From Pseudomonadota bacterium (lineage in GTDB: Bacteria; Bdellovibrionota; UBA2428): 64,000 bases of DNA. A program made the position numbers and the translations under genes. The notes under the pieces were generated by a model. It ran no database searches. It was not told the origin of the DNA and saw nothing but the letters and a program-made list of their open reading frames with translations. Below are positions 8,150-16,213 of the stretch, one piece after another (position 1 is the stretch's first letter; every line of letters begins with the position of its first letter). The stretch covers positions 1-64,000 of the forward strand of contig JAGNHS010000008.1 of NCBI GenBank assembly GCA_018001635.1, read 5' to 3'.

Positions 8150-9041
8150 AAAATTTTTTAAAACTCTTTTGTATTTTTTTGTAGTTTCTCAAGTGCTTTA
8201 TTGGGTATGGAGTTTTTTACCAGGCGATTTTGTAGATGTTGCCTTGAAGGATTCTGCATCTTTTGAGGAAAAAACTTTGTGGAAAAATGAGTTTGGATTG
8301 AGTGGCGACACTCTGACTCGTTGGAAAAATTTTGAATATAATTTCTATTTCGAAAAAGGGGGACGCTCTTGGTCTTTTAATCGGCCTGTGTTTTCTGTGA
8401 TTTTGGAGAGAATTCCGGGAAGTTTATTTCTGGCACTGTGGAGCAGTTTAGTTTCGCTAACATCAGTAATTCTATTGTCGCTTTATGCCTCAGATAAAGA
8501 CAGGCTTTCAAGGCGACTTAAACAAGCGTCAGCCTTTTTGTTGGGCTTTCCCATCATTGTGATTGGACCATTTTTTATTTTAATTTTTTCAGTTTACTTT
8601 ATTAAGTTAGCAATACTTTCAAGTTCTATAGTCTTTCCGCCTCTGCTGGCGGTTTTGCTATTGTCGTGGACACAGTTCTTGGTGGCGTTCCCGCTTTTTT
8701 TAGAAACCGTTAGATCACTTTGGAAACAACCCTTTGTAATAGGGTTAAGATCCAGGGGCATTTCACTTTTTGATATAAAGTATAAACATTTGTTTAAAAA
8801 TTTAATTCCATTATTGGCCACTCAAATGGCAGTTTGGTTTTCGAGCGTCATCAGCGGTGTGCTAATTTTAGAAGTCCTTTTTGAAATTCCGGGGATGGGA
8901 AAATTATTTCAAGAGGCACTTTTGTCGAGAGATTTACCCTTAGTTCATGCCTTGGTTTTAACGTTTTCGGGAATTTATATCTTTTGCTTTAATATTGCCG
9001 AAGTTGTTTCAAATAAGTTTTATCCCGGGAGAAGCCTTTGA
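8130..9041 (+). CDS. ABC transporter permease, DppB/OppB type
   Basis: 303 aa with about six membrane segments. The N-terminal WSFLPGDF motif is typical of OppB/DppB permeases. The EAA loop GLRSRGISLFDIKYKHLFKN precedes LIPLL, and LEVLFEIPGMGKL marks the family's late membrane region. Such permeases import peptides or other small ligands across the inner membrane with a second permease, two ATPases and a binding protein. No ATPase or binding protein lies in this window. The start overlaps the MurU-like gene by 20 bases, and the last four bases (TTGA) overlap the next permease. Context suggests a cell-wall fragment such as a muropeptide as ligand; this is inference. Confidence 0.85.
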   Translation: MISFWLRKFFKTLLYFFVVSQVLYWVWSFLPGDFVDVALKDSASFEEKTLWKNEFGLSGDTLTRWKNFEYNFYFEKGGRSWSFNRPVFSVILERIPGSLFLALWSSLVSLTSVILLSLYASDKDRLSRRLKQASAFLLGFPIIVIGPFFILIFSVYFIKLAILSSSIVFPPLLAVLLLSWTQFLVAFPLFLETVRSLWKQPFVIGLRSRGISLFDIKYKHLFKNLIPLLATQMAVWFSSVISGVLILEVLFEIPGMGKLFQEALLSRDLPLVHALVLTFSGIYIFCFNIAEVVSNKFYPGRSL

Positions 9042-9835
9042 AGTTTTCTGAAAAGTTTTTTTGGTTTTTTTTAGGACTTAGTTTTTTGAGCGCCTATGTG
9101 ATTGCTACTCAAAATCCTTTGCATTTAAATTCTATTCCAGAATGGCAGCCCCCCTCCTCTGAATATATTTTAGGTGTTGGTGAAAATGGTCTTAATCTTT
9201 TTAGGGCCGTTATCGAAGCGAGCTTTCAAAGTATTATTCTTGCCGTATGTGTTTCCTTTCTGAGTATATTTATCGGAACGATTTTGAGCGGAATCATGTT
9301 TTTGTTGGGAGGAAGATCGGAAAAAGTTTTTGGGGATATTTTAAATTTTTTAGACTCATTTCCAGTTCTGATTGTTTACTTAACATTGGGCTTGATTGTC
9401 TCTAATAACTTATGGGGTTTAGTGCTTGTTTTAAGTTGCTTTTCGTGGGTTCATTATTCTCGTTTTGTTAGAAGTTTTTTGATTGAATTAAGGCACAGAG
9501 ATTTTGTAACAGCAGCCAAGGCCATGGGTTTAAAGCCGAGTCGTATTTTTTTTAAGCATCTTCTACCTCAATTTATTGAAAGGTTTCCTGTTATGTTTCT
9601 CGTAGGCTGTCGATCGGTCGTGTTAACGGAAAGTGTGTTGAGTTTTTTGGGTTTTGGTATGGCTACAGGAGATAGAATTTCTTTGGGGTCACTAATATTT
9701 ACGGGACAACGCGCGATTTTTAAGGCGCCGCATGCAGTTTTAGTTCCAGCAGTTTCGTTAGCTCTACTTTTGCTTATTTTGCAAAGCTTGGTCGCCAGAT
9801 TTCAGACCTTGTTAAGTGCTCCAGAGACAAGTTAA
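9038..9835 (+). CDS. ABC transporter permease, DppC/OppC type
   Basis: 265 aa, TTG start in a TTGA overlap with the preceding stop. There are about six membrane segments. The cytoplasmic EAA loop reads ELRHRDFVTAAKAMGLKPSR, followed by IFFKHLLPQ, and the family segment TESVLSFLGFGM is present. It pairs with the DppB-type permease to make the membrane channel of a peptide-type ABC importer. The gene is followed 36 bases later by nagZ, consistent with one operon devoted to peptidoglycan fragments. The ATPase and ligand-binding subunits must be encoded elsewhere. Confidence 0.85.
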   Translation: MKFSEKFFWFFLGLSFLSAYVIATQNPLHLNSIPEWQPPSSEYILGVGENGLNLFRAVIEASFQSIILAVCVSFLSIFIGTILSGIMFLLGGRSEKVFGDILNFLDSFPVLIVYLTLGLIVSNNLWGLVLVLSCFSWVHYSRFVRSFLIELRHRDFVTAAKAMGLKPSRIFFKHLLPQFIERFPVMFLVGCRSVVLTESVLSFLGFGMATGDRISLGSLIFTGQRAIFKAPHAVLVPAVSLALLLLILQSLVARFQTLLSAPETS

Positions 9836-9871
9836 ACTGCTTAGAGTGATTAGGTGGGAGGCGGTACGTAA

Positions 9872-11008
9872 ATGAGTGATAAAGATTTGGAAAAAAAAGT
9901 AGGCCAATTGCTTTGTGTGGGTATTCCCGAAAAGCAAGTTTCAACCAACGATCTTAAACTTTTGAATCGAGTAGGAGTTGGTGGAGCTATTCTTTTTAAA
10001 AAAAATTATGAGTCCGTGGCTCAATTAGTTGAACTTACAAATTCATTACAAAAGGGAGTGGCTGCTGAAGCTTATCGAGCTTTACCTTTGTTTATTGGGG
10101 TGGATCAAGAGGGCGGGCGCGTTCAAAGATTCGGTGATCCTTTTACCATTTTTCCTGCCATGGCCAAAGTTGGAGCATTGAATTCAGCAAAAACAGCTTT
10201 TGAAGTGGGCTATGTTTTAGGGAAAGAGTTGGCGGCGGCCGGAATTAATTTGAACTTTGCACCCGTTGTTGACGTTCCTCTCAACATGGAAGCCCCTGGC
10301 TTAGGAGATAGGGTTTTTTCAGTAGACCCAGAAGTCGTTGCCGCCATGGGCTCGGCGGTTGTTCGTGGAATTCAAAAGGGCGGTTGCGTTGGAGTTTTAA
10401 AACATTTTCCTGGTCATGGATCGGCCAACGTTGATTCTCATGAAGATTTGCCAATTTGTAAAAAGACTGTAGAAGAATTTGAGGCTTTGGATTGGATTCC
10501 ATTTCGAAAATGTTTGAGGGCTAGAGCAGAGGCGGTGATGAGTGCCCATATTATGGTGCCTGCGATAGATGCTTCTAAGCCAGCTACCTTTTCAAGAAAG
10601 ATTCTTCAGGATTATTTAAGAAAAGAACTTAGACATCAGAAAATAATCTTTAGTGACGATTTAGAAATGGGTGCCATTTCTAAGAGGTATGCTTTAAAAG
10701 ATGCGGCCTTTTTGGCCATTGATGCTGGTTGTGACATGATTTTGATTTGTCATGACTATGCACAAATTGAAGATGTATGGCAGCATCTGGTTAATGCCTT
10801 TAAGACAGGCGCTTTATCGGAGAAGAAATTAGATGAAAGCCTTGTGCGTATTGAGGACGTAAAAAAGAAATATTTACTACCTTTGAAGTATGCTTCAAAA
10901 GAGTTGGCTACGGCTATGATTGGAGCTCCGGTCTTTAAAGCTGTGGCTTCTGCAATTGTTGAAGGAAAGACCGTAGAAAACGGGCCTTCTACTCAAGCCG
11001 CTCAGTAA
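9872..11008 (+). CDS. nagZ: NagZ-type beta-N-acetylhexosaminidase (GH3)
   Basis: 378 aa. It cuts GlcNAc from GlcNAc-anhydroMurNAc(-peptides) during cell-wall recycling. Visible GH3/NagZ hallmarks are GVDQEGGRVQRF (76-87), the acid/base loop KHFPGHGSANVDSH (177-190, with the NagZ-specific Asp-His pair), and the nucleophile in FSDDLEM (Asp262). There is no signal peptide, so it is cytoplasmic as expected for recycling. A strong ribosome binding site, GGGAGG at 9856-9861, lies 10 bases before the ATG. It closes the amgK-murU-permease-permease cluster. Confidence 0.9.
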   Translation: MSDKDLEKKVGQLLCVGIPEKQVSTNDLKLLNRVGVGGAILFKKNYESVAQLVELTNSLQKGVAAEAYRALPLFIGVDQEGGRVQRFGDPFTIFPAMAKVGALNSAKTAFEVGYVLGKELAAAGINLNFAPVVDVPLNMEAPGLGDRVFSVDPEVVAAMGSAVVRGIQKGGCVGVLKHFPGHGSANVDSHEDLPICKKTVEEFEALDWIPFRKCLRARAEAVMSAHIMVPAIDASKPATFSRKILQDYLRKELRHQKIIFSDDLEMGAISKRYALKDAAFLAIDAGCDMILICHDYAQIEDVWQHLVNAFKTGALSEKKLDESLVRIEDVKKKYLLPLKYASKELATAMIGAPVFKAVASAIVEGKTVENGPSTQAAQ

Positions 11009-11102
11009 ATTTTAAAAAAATGGGGGCTGGATTCCCCAAGTAGACTTAGCTGCGGGCGGCCTTTTCTTATTCATTTCTGGGCTTTAAGCTAGATAGAGAA
11101 AT

Positions 11103-12470
11103 ATGAGTGAGTTTGCGTCTGGTGAAAATATAAGCGCCAAAAGTGTCGAAAGCTTAAAAATACTTTGTCTCATGCCTGAATCTCAGGTGAAGTCGCTTCA
11201 ATGGATTTTTAATTCACACAATATTTCCGACAAAAAAATTGAATTATTTTTATCTCGCTTGAGTGAGGCCGAAGAAAGAATCAAGGAATGTGATTTATTC
11301 TTATTGGGAATGGACCTCGGACAGCCCGTTCCACATTCTCACTTAAAGGGACTTTGGGGACGGCCGGGATTAGTTTCACTAATACAGCCTACCCCGTTAC
11401 AGCTTTTAGAATTAGGAAAATATCCGCTCATGCTTCCTTTTGCTTGGGACGGATCAAATTTTAATGAGTTAGCTTCAAAACTTATTCAAACTGTTGAGCA
11501 GTTAGAATCTTGGCTTAAGAGATCACAGTTTCAAGAGTCATCGCTTTTTTGGTTGGAAACTAAAATTGATAAACCTAGATTTGTGAGATGGTTGAATATT
11601 CCTGAAAGATGGCCTGCTCCTGAGTTATATTATTTGGATAGTAGTCGAGCGCTGTTCAGCGTAGGTTGCGCTAATAGTGGTGCCGATTTGTGCATTCCCG
11701 AGGCGGGGTCTCAAGAACTCATTTATTTTCAGAGACAACATGAACAATGGTTTGCGAAGGTTCTAAGTCAAACTTTAGCTGTTGGCTTTTCCCAGGCCCC
11801 AGAATCTCCTATGGTTCCTGGCGTAACTTTTAAAATTAAAGATTATGAATTTGAAATATTATCGGATCCTGAGCTTTTGCCACTTTTTCAACAAGCTAAA
11901 AGCTTGGGTCTAACAAAGAAAGAGTGGACTAAGAATGTAGATTATGGCGATCAGCCTCCTGAATTCTTAGATGTCATAAAGAAGTTTTTACTCAGTGGTG
12001 ACACCGGAGAGCTTGTCGCACGTGACGGTGTTCATAAAGGAATTTTGATTTTAGAAAACGGAATTTTGCAACAAGCTATTTGCGGAAGCGTTTTTGGAGA
12101 AAAGGCACTACAAAGAATTTTTCTGTGGGAAAGAGTGCAGTGGTCTTGGAATCCCTCTAAAATTGAAAATGATTTAGGCGCTGTACTTCATTATGATTAT
12201 TTTAAGCTTAGAAAATTAGTCAATGAATGGCGATTGCGTTGGGCTCGTGTCCACACAGTTATTCCTCCTATGCAATTAAAAATAAAAGTTGTAGCTCAGG
12301 TTTTACCTAAAAAAACTCAGTGGAATTATGATGAAGTTCAATTGCTGGCCTCCATCGCAGAGTTTTCCAATGTTCATGAAATTATGAACAGGTGCCCATT
12401 AAGAGATCTTGAAGTTATAGAGGGTATGATTAAACTTCGTAAAGAAGGGCTTTTAGAAATAGAAAGGTAA
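11103..12470 (+). CDS. FHA-like and DUF4388-like regulatory protein
   Basis: 455 aa, no signal peptide or membrane segment. Residues about 180-260 look like a degenerate FHA fold (ALFSVGCANSGADLCIPEAG, then a Trp/Phe-rich core and TFKIKDYEFEIL). Residues about 300-370 resemble DUF4388/PATAN (SGDTGELVARDG, GILILENGILQQAICGSVFG, EKALQRIFLWERVQWSW), a domain common in delta-type regulators. The C-terminus (MNRCPLRDLEVIEGMIKLRK then EGLLEIER) resembles the winged helix that follows DUF4388. It probably takes part in a signalling or motility-control complex. The FliG-like gene begins 4 bases after its stop, so the two products are likely partners. Confidence 0.5.
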   Translation: MSEFASGENISAKSVESLKILCLMPESQVKSLQWIFNSHNISDKKIELFLSRLSEAEERIKECDLFLLGMDLGQPVPHSHLKGLWGRPGLVSLIQPTPLQLLELGKYPLMLPFAWDGSNFNELASKLIQTVEQLESWLKRSQFQESSLFWLETKIDKPRFVRWLNIPERWPAPELYYLDSSRALFSVGCANSGADLCIPEAGSQELIYFQRQHEQWFAKVLSQTLAVGFSQAPESPMVPGVTFKIKDYEFEILSDPELLPLFQQAKSLGLTKKEWTKNVDYGDQPPEFLDVIKKFLLSGDTGELVARDGVHKGILILENGILQQAICGSVFGEKALQRIFLWERVQWSWNPSKIENDLGAVLHYDYFKLRKLVNEWRLRWARVHTVIPPMQLKIKVVAQVLPKKTQWNYDEVQLLASIAEFSNVHEIMNRCPLRDLEVIEGMIKLRKEGLLEIER

Positions 12471-12474
12471 ATTC

Positions 12475-13116
12475 ATGTCGTTGCTCGCTAGATATAAAAA
12501 GAACGAAAAAACTTTTATGGAGTTGGTAAAACTTGTTGAGGGTTCTACTGATGAAAAAAAGCAAACTCTATTGGGAAATGTAAGACAAGAAGATCCTGCT
12601 TTTGCGGCCAAGGTTGAGTGTCGAGTTTTAAACCCAGAAGACATTAAAAAGTTTTCTGAAGACATTTTGGCAGAAATTGTTGCTGTTTCTTCTCCAAAAA
12701 TATTGGCCACAATCATTATGGGTGAAAAGGATGAAGAGTTTAAAACGATTGTTGAAAGATGTTTGGGAAAAAAATATGCCGACGTTAAAAATGAAAAAGA
12801 GTCCTTGGACCCTTCAAAAATTACTGAGGGAAGTTTAAAAAGTGTTTATAGAAAAATGATAGCTGAAGCTAGAAAACTTGAAGATAGTGGTCGTCTCAAA
12901 ATACCCGCTAAGGACCCTTCCGAAGTGGCCGCGGCTGCCTTCGCTTCGGGCGACCAAGCCTCCGGAATGATGGCTAAGGCTTCAGCGGGTCCCTTGCCCG
13001 GATCCGCCAAAAGCGATGGGGATTGCCCTTCGATTGAAACCTTCGCCATGGAGCCCCCGCCCTTTGGTCTAAGCGGAGAGCGTTTTGAAGTTTTTGTTAA
13101 AAATCTTTTGAAATAA
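12475..13116 (+). CDS. FliG-like protein (truncated paralogue) with Ala/Pro-rich tail
   Basis: 213 aa. Residues about 10-143 follow the FliG middle domain closely: LLGNVRQEDPAFAAKVE matches LLEALEExDPELAEEI, and LNPEDIKKFSEDILAEIV matches the FxFEDLxxLDDRxIQxVLRE helix. AEARKLEDSGRLKI matches the segment ending in RKLEEEGEI. FliG is the flagellar rotor subunit that links the MS ring to FliM and the stators; here the torque-generating C-terminal domain is absent. Residues 144-190 form an Ala/Gly/Pro/Ser-rich linker encoded by DNA clearly richer in GC than its surroundings. It is adjacent to a FHA/DUF4388-like gene and not to flagellar genes. A regulator of motility, or a repurposed FliG fold, is likely. 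Confidence 0.55.
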   Translation: MSLLARYKKNEKTFMELVKLVEGSTDEKKQTLLGNVRQEDPAFAAKVECRVLNPEDIKKFSEDILAEIVAVSSPKILATIIMGEKDEEFKTIVERCLGKKYADVKNEKESLDPSKITEGSLKSVYRKMIAEARKLEDSGRLKIPAKDPSEVAAAAFASGDQASGMMAKASAGPLPGSAKSDGDCPSIETFAMEPPPFGLSGERFEVFVKNLLK

Positions 13117-13133
13117 ATAGTAAATTTTAAAAT

Positions 13134-13748
13134 TTAATACGCAAAACCTAAAAGTAAATCATAGCTGTAAGCGCGAAATTGTGTTTTTCCCACTGGAAAT
13201 TTCGCTCTATTACTTAAACTTTGATTCCATCGCGCCTCAAGTACGACTGTGCCAAGAGATTCTGTTGGAAAAAAGCCGGCCATCGCCGCGACAGCTCCGA
13301 CTTGGTATTCCTCTAAACCTAGCTCATCGTATGTATAATCTCTTGCGGCTAAAGAACTTCCTCCGTCGATGTTTAATACACCGACTTTATTAGAATAGTA
13401 AAAGCCACCACCCACTTGAAAATAGGCAATTCGAAGTCGCATAATGACAGGGATTTCGATGGCATTTAATTTATAAACGTATCCATCGTCTCCAAAAGTT
13501 ATAGGAACAGAGCTTCTTTGAGTGTAGAAAATATCAGTTTCAATTCCTAATCCCTGCCCACCTAGATCAAGCCCTAAACCAATGGAATAACCTAGCCCCT
13601 TTGAAAAGCCCCCGGCGGGATCGCCATTGGGAAATTTTATTCTATGCTGAGTTACAGTGCTCCCACCTTTAAGGGAAAGTTGGAAAGCATGGGCAGCTAA
13701 GCTAATTCCAAAAAATGCGACAAAAATTTGGCATCTACGCAAAAGCAT
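13134..13748 (-). CDS. outer-membrane beta-barrel protein
   Basis: 204 aa. The N-terminus MLLRRCQIFVAFFGISLAAHA is a signal peptide. The mature part alternates polar and hydrophobic residues in short Gly-rich strands (GFSKGLGYSIGLGLDLGGQG, AIEIPVIMRLRIAYFQVGGG) and ends in an aromatic residue (LLLGFAY), as outer-membrane barrels do. About eight strands and PorT/OmpW-like size fit a small structural or unknown porin. It converges with the FliG-like gene (17 bases apart) and is divergent from aguA. Confidence 0.75.
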   Translation of the reverse strand: MLLRRCQIFVAFFGISLAAHAFQLSLKGGSTVTQHRIKFPNGDPAGGFSKGLGYSIGLGLDLGGQGLGIETDIFYTQRSSVPITFGDDGYVYKLNAIEIPVIMRLRIAYFQVGGGFYYSNKVGVLNIDGGSSLAARDYTYDELGLEEYQVGAVAAMAGFFPTESLGTVVLEARWNQSLSNRAKFPVGKTQFRAYSYDLLLGFAY

Positions 13749-13870
13749 CTTTATCTAGTTTATAGCTTCGGCGGAGCCTTTGCCGTCAAAAAAATATCAC
13801 TAATTTGAGGAAGCTCCTAGGAAACTCCAATATTGAATAGGGTATTGGCAACTGTTAAAGAAGCTACTTA

Positions 13871-14896
13871 GTGGAATCAAATTCAAAATATTATTTCCCA
13901 GCGGAATGGGAAGCTCACAATTCTGTTTGTTTGGCCTGGCCACATTTAAAAAATGAATGGGGTCCCTATTATGAAGGGGCCGAAAGAGAATTTGTTGATC
14001 TTGTTAACAACATTGCGCTTCAGGACAACAAGCTTAATGAAACTGTTCATGTGCTGGTAAATAATGATGAAACATTTCAAAAAGCTCAAGGGGCGTTTAA
14101 GAATGAAGCCATTTTGATTCACAATATTCCTTATGGCGATATTTGGTTGCGTGATACGGGCTCTATTTGGACTTGGGATATGGAGAATAAAACGCCCCAA
14201 GCTCAGGCCTTTATTTTTAATGGGTGGGGAAACAAATATCTTTATGAGTCTGATCCTGAATTATCTCAGTCGCTTCCGAAGCATTTGAAATATTCATTTA
14301 AAAAGTGGAATTGGGTTTTAGAGGGAGGTTCTCTTGATGTTAACGGTAAAGGCATTTGTTTAACAACGGAGCAGTGTTTGCTTAATCCTAATAGAAACCC
14401 TGGTTTAAATCGCCAACAGATTGAGGCGTTACTTAAGGAGTCGCTCGGATTAAATAAAATTATTTGGCTAAAAGATGGTTTAGAAAATGATCATACAGAT
14501 GGTCACATCGATACATTGGCAAGATTTTCTTCTGAGAATGAAGTGTTGTGTATGGTGCCTAAAGAAAAAGATGATCCCAATACAGTGTCTTTGCTTAAAA
14601 TTCGAGATGATTTGAAGAATGCAGGCTTTAAGGTGAGAGAAGTGCCATCGCCAGGAAAAGTTTATAACGACGAAGATCAATTACTCCCCGCAAGTTATAT
14701 GAATTTTTATATTTCAAATAAAGCTGTCATTGTTCCTGTTTATGGTTCTGTTTGGGATAATGAAGCAGTTCATGAAATTTCAAAAGCTTTTCCAGAACGT
14801 AAAACCATTGGGCTCATGGCTAAAAGTATTTTGAGCGGAGGCGGTGCTTTTCATTGCATCACTCAGCAGATTCCAGATTTTTCGAGGATTCTATGA
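13871..14896 (+). CDS. aguA: agmatine deiminase
   Basis: 341 aa, GTG start. Agmatine deiminase converts agmatine to N-carbamoylputrescine plus ammonia. The opening PAEWEAHNSVCLAWPH matches the family. The substrate-binding segment DIWLRDTGSIW and the catalytic elements ENDHTDGHIDTLARF (His) and GGGAFHCITQQ (nucleophile Cys329) are intact. The stop overlaps the start of aguB (ATGA), so the two are translated together, and they give the arginine decarboxylase route to putrescine. No arginine decarboxylase gene is in the window. Confidence 0.93.
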   Translation: MESNSKYYFPAEWEAHNSVCLAWPHLKNEWGPYYEGAEREFVDLVNNIALQDNKLNETVHVLVNNDETFQKAQGAFKNEAILIHNIPYGDIWLRDTGSIWTWDMENKTPQAQAFIFNGWGNKYLYESDPELSQSLPKHLKYSFKKWNWVLEGGSLDVNGKGICLTTEQCLLNPNRNPGLNRQQIEALLKESLGLNKIIWLKDGLENDHTDGHIDTLARFSSENEVLCMVPKEKDDPNTVSLLKIRDDLKNAGFKVREVPSPGKVYNDEDQLLPASYMNFYISNKAVIVPVYGSVWDNEAVHEISKAFPERKTIGLMAKSILSGGGAFHCITQQIPDFSRIL

Positions 14897-15732
14897 AATT
14901 TAAAGTTGCAGCCATTCAATGTTCTTTAAAAGACAATGAATCAGAAAATATAAAAAAAGTTTTGAATTTTGCTGAGAAAGCCGTTGAGCAATGTGCTCAT
15001 ATTATTTTGCCTTCTGAATTATTTCAGGGTTTTTATTTTTGCACCGACAAAGACGCCAAGCAATTAGATCGTGCATGCACTCCGGAAGAATCAGAATCCA
15101 TTAAAGCATTTTTAACTTTTAGCAAAAAACATGGCGTGGCTGTTCCGGTGTCTTTTTATGAAAAATCTTCTGAGGGTTTATTTAATAGTATGGCTTGGTT
15201 GGCCGATGGAAATCTTGAGGGAATATATCGTAAAAGTCATATACCTGAAGGACCTGGTTACGAAGAAAAGTTCTATTTTAAAAATGGAAATTCAGGATTT
15301 AAAGTTTGGAATTATAAGGGAGTTAAAGTTGGAGTGGGAATTTGCTGGGATCAGTGGTTTCCTGAAGTGGCTCGCTCTATGGCTTTAATGGGTGCCGATG
15401 TGCTTCTGTATCCTACCGCGATTGGCTCTGAGCCTGAAGATTCTAGCTTAGACACTTCTGCTCCTTGGAAGCGAGTTATGCAAGGGCACGCAGTGGCCAA
15501 TGCTACGCCAGTCTTAGCGGCCAACAGAATAGGATTCGAAGCTAAGCAAAGTTATTACGGACATAGTTTTTGTTGCGATCAAAGTGGAGAAATATTGCAA
15601 GAATTAGGTCCCAATGAAGAGGGTGTAATAGTTCAAGAATTCGATACCGATAAAATTAAAGCTTATAGAGAATCTTGGAGATTCTTTTATCACCGTAGAC
15701 CCGAGCTTTATGGGGAAATAGTTAAGAAATAG
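14893..15732 (+). CDS. aguB: N-carbamoylputrescine amidase
   Basis: 279 aa from the ATG at 14893, chosen because it overlaps the aguA stop (ATGA) and begins the conserved MKFKVAAIQCSL strand. It is a nitrilase-superfamily enzyme hydrolysing N-carbamoylputrescine to putrescine, CO2 and ammonia. The catalytic triad is visible: Glu42 (LPSELFQG), Lys114 (YRKSHIP) and Cys151 (GVGICWDQWFPE). It pairs with agmatine deiminase just upstream. Cytoplasmic, with no export signal. Confidence 0.93.
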   Translation: MKFKVAAIQCSLKDNESENIKKVLNFAEKAVEQCAHIILPSELFQGFYFCTDKDAKQLDRACTPEESESIKAFLTFSKKHGVAVPVSFYEKSSEGLFNSMAWLADGNLEGIYRKSHIPEGPGYEEKFYFKNGNSGFKVWNYKGVKVGVGICWDQWFPEVARSMALMGADVLLYPTAIGSEPEDSSLDTSAPWKRVMQGHAVANATPVLAANRIGFEAKQSYYGHSFCCDQSGEILQELGPNEEGVIVQEFDTDKIKAYRESWRFFYHRRPELYGEIVKK

Positions 15733-15743
15733 AGTTTTAAATA

Positions 15744-15820
15744 TGGTAGTCGCTCACGGGCTCGAACCGTGGACCCCCTCCTTGTAAGGGAGGTGCTCTA
15801 ACCAACTGAGCTAAGCGACT
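15744..15820 (-). tRNA. tRNA-Val (anticodon UAC)
   Basis: The minus strand folds as a full cloverleaf: 7-bp acceptor AGTCGCT/AGCGACT, D stem GCTC/GAGC, anticodon stem CCTCC/GGAGG with loop CTTACAA (anticodon TAC), T stem CACGG/CCGTG with loop TTCGAGC, and discriminator A. The 3' CCA is encoded (15744-15746). The anticodon arm is the same as in E. coli tRNA-Val(UAC). The acceptor starts with A1-U72, not the commoner G1-C72. It lies downstream of aguB on the opposite strand. Confidence 0.96.
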
Positions 15821-15837
15821 ATTTAGGTCGAATGGGA

Positions 15838-15868
15838 ATTATCTAGCAGCCCTGATTTATTATGGCAA
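15838..15868 (-). promoter_or_regulatory. candidate promoter of tRNA-Val
   Basis: Reading the minus strand, TTGCCA (15868-15863) resembles a -35 box. TAGATAAT follows at 17-19 bases' spacing (GATAAT at 15843-15838), upstream of the tRNA 5' end at 15820. A short CCC stretch follows the -10. Judged by eye only. Confidence 0.35.
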
Positions 15869-15894
15869 TAATTAGAGTCTACTAATTAAAAAAA

Positions 15895-15933
15895 CAAAAA
15901 GAGGTATTTCCCAAAGGAAAATACCTCTTTTTT
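15895..15933. terminator. bidirectional intrinsic terminator
   Basis: A 10-bp stem, AGAGGTATTT (15900-15909) with AAATACCTCT (15919-15928) and a 9-nt loop. It is preceded by an A-run and followed by a T-run (15928-15933), so it can work on both strands. On the minus strand it ends the small lipoprotein transcript and separates it from the tRNA. On the plus strand it could stop read-through from aguAB. Confidence 0.85.
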
Positions 15934-15961
15934 AAATGTATAGATTAAAAAGCTATTTCTC

Positions 15962-16153
15962 TTAGTGAGAAGGAGCTTCTCCGCCTTCAGCAGGAGCAGC
16001 TTCTGGAGCGGCTTCAGCAGGTGCAGCTTCTGGAGCAGGAGCAGCAGCTTCAGCAGCAGGAGCTTCAGCAGGTGCTTCTTCCTTCTTGGTGCAGTTAGAA
16101 AGGCTTAAACAAATTGCAGTTAAAAATCCGATGGTAAAAAGTTTTTTGCTCAT
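15962..16153 (-). CDS. small Ala/Pro/Glu-rich lipoprotein
   Basis: 63 aa from the ATG at 16153. A 12-codon extension exists but would spoil the signal peptide. MSKKLFTIGFLTAICLSLSNC is a lipoprotein signal ending in LSNC, with Cys21 the likely lipidated residue. The mature part is a low-complexity run of AEA, APA and PEA units (APAEAPAAEAAAPAPEAAP and so on) with no fold expected. It is followed by a strong terminator, so it is a one-gene unit. A spacer-like, envelope-anchored peptide with unknown partner; function not known. Confidence 0.7.
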   Translation of the reverse strand: MSKKLFTIGFLTAICLSLSNCTKKEEAPAEAPAAEAAAPAPEAAPAEAAPEAAPAEGGEAPSH

Positions 16154-16213
16154 AAGATAATAAGTTATACCAAAGCCCAAAAGGGTCAACTAGATCAAAA
16201 ACTTTTTTTCAAT

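Noticed and set aside
11025-11045. Terminator after nagZ (TGGGG/CCCCA)
   Set aside because: Stem of only five pairs and no T-run after it.
12846-13049. Minus-strand open frame in the GC-rich part of the FliG-like gene
   Set aside because: It follows from GC-rich low-complexity DNA, with no start signal or homology.
15744-15820. tRNA-Val as an integration site for a mobile element
   Set aside because: No repeat of the tRNA 3' end and no integrase within the window.
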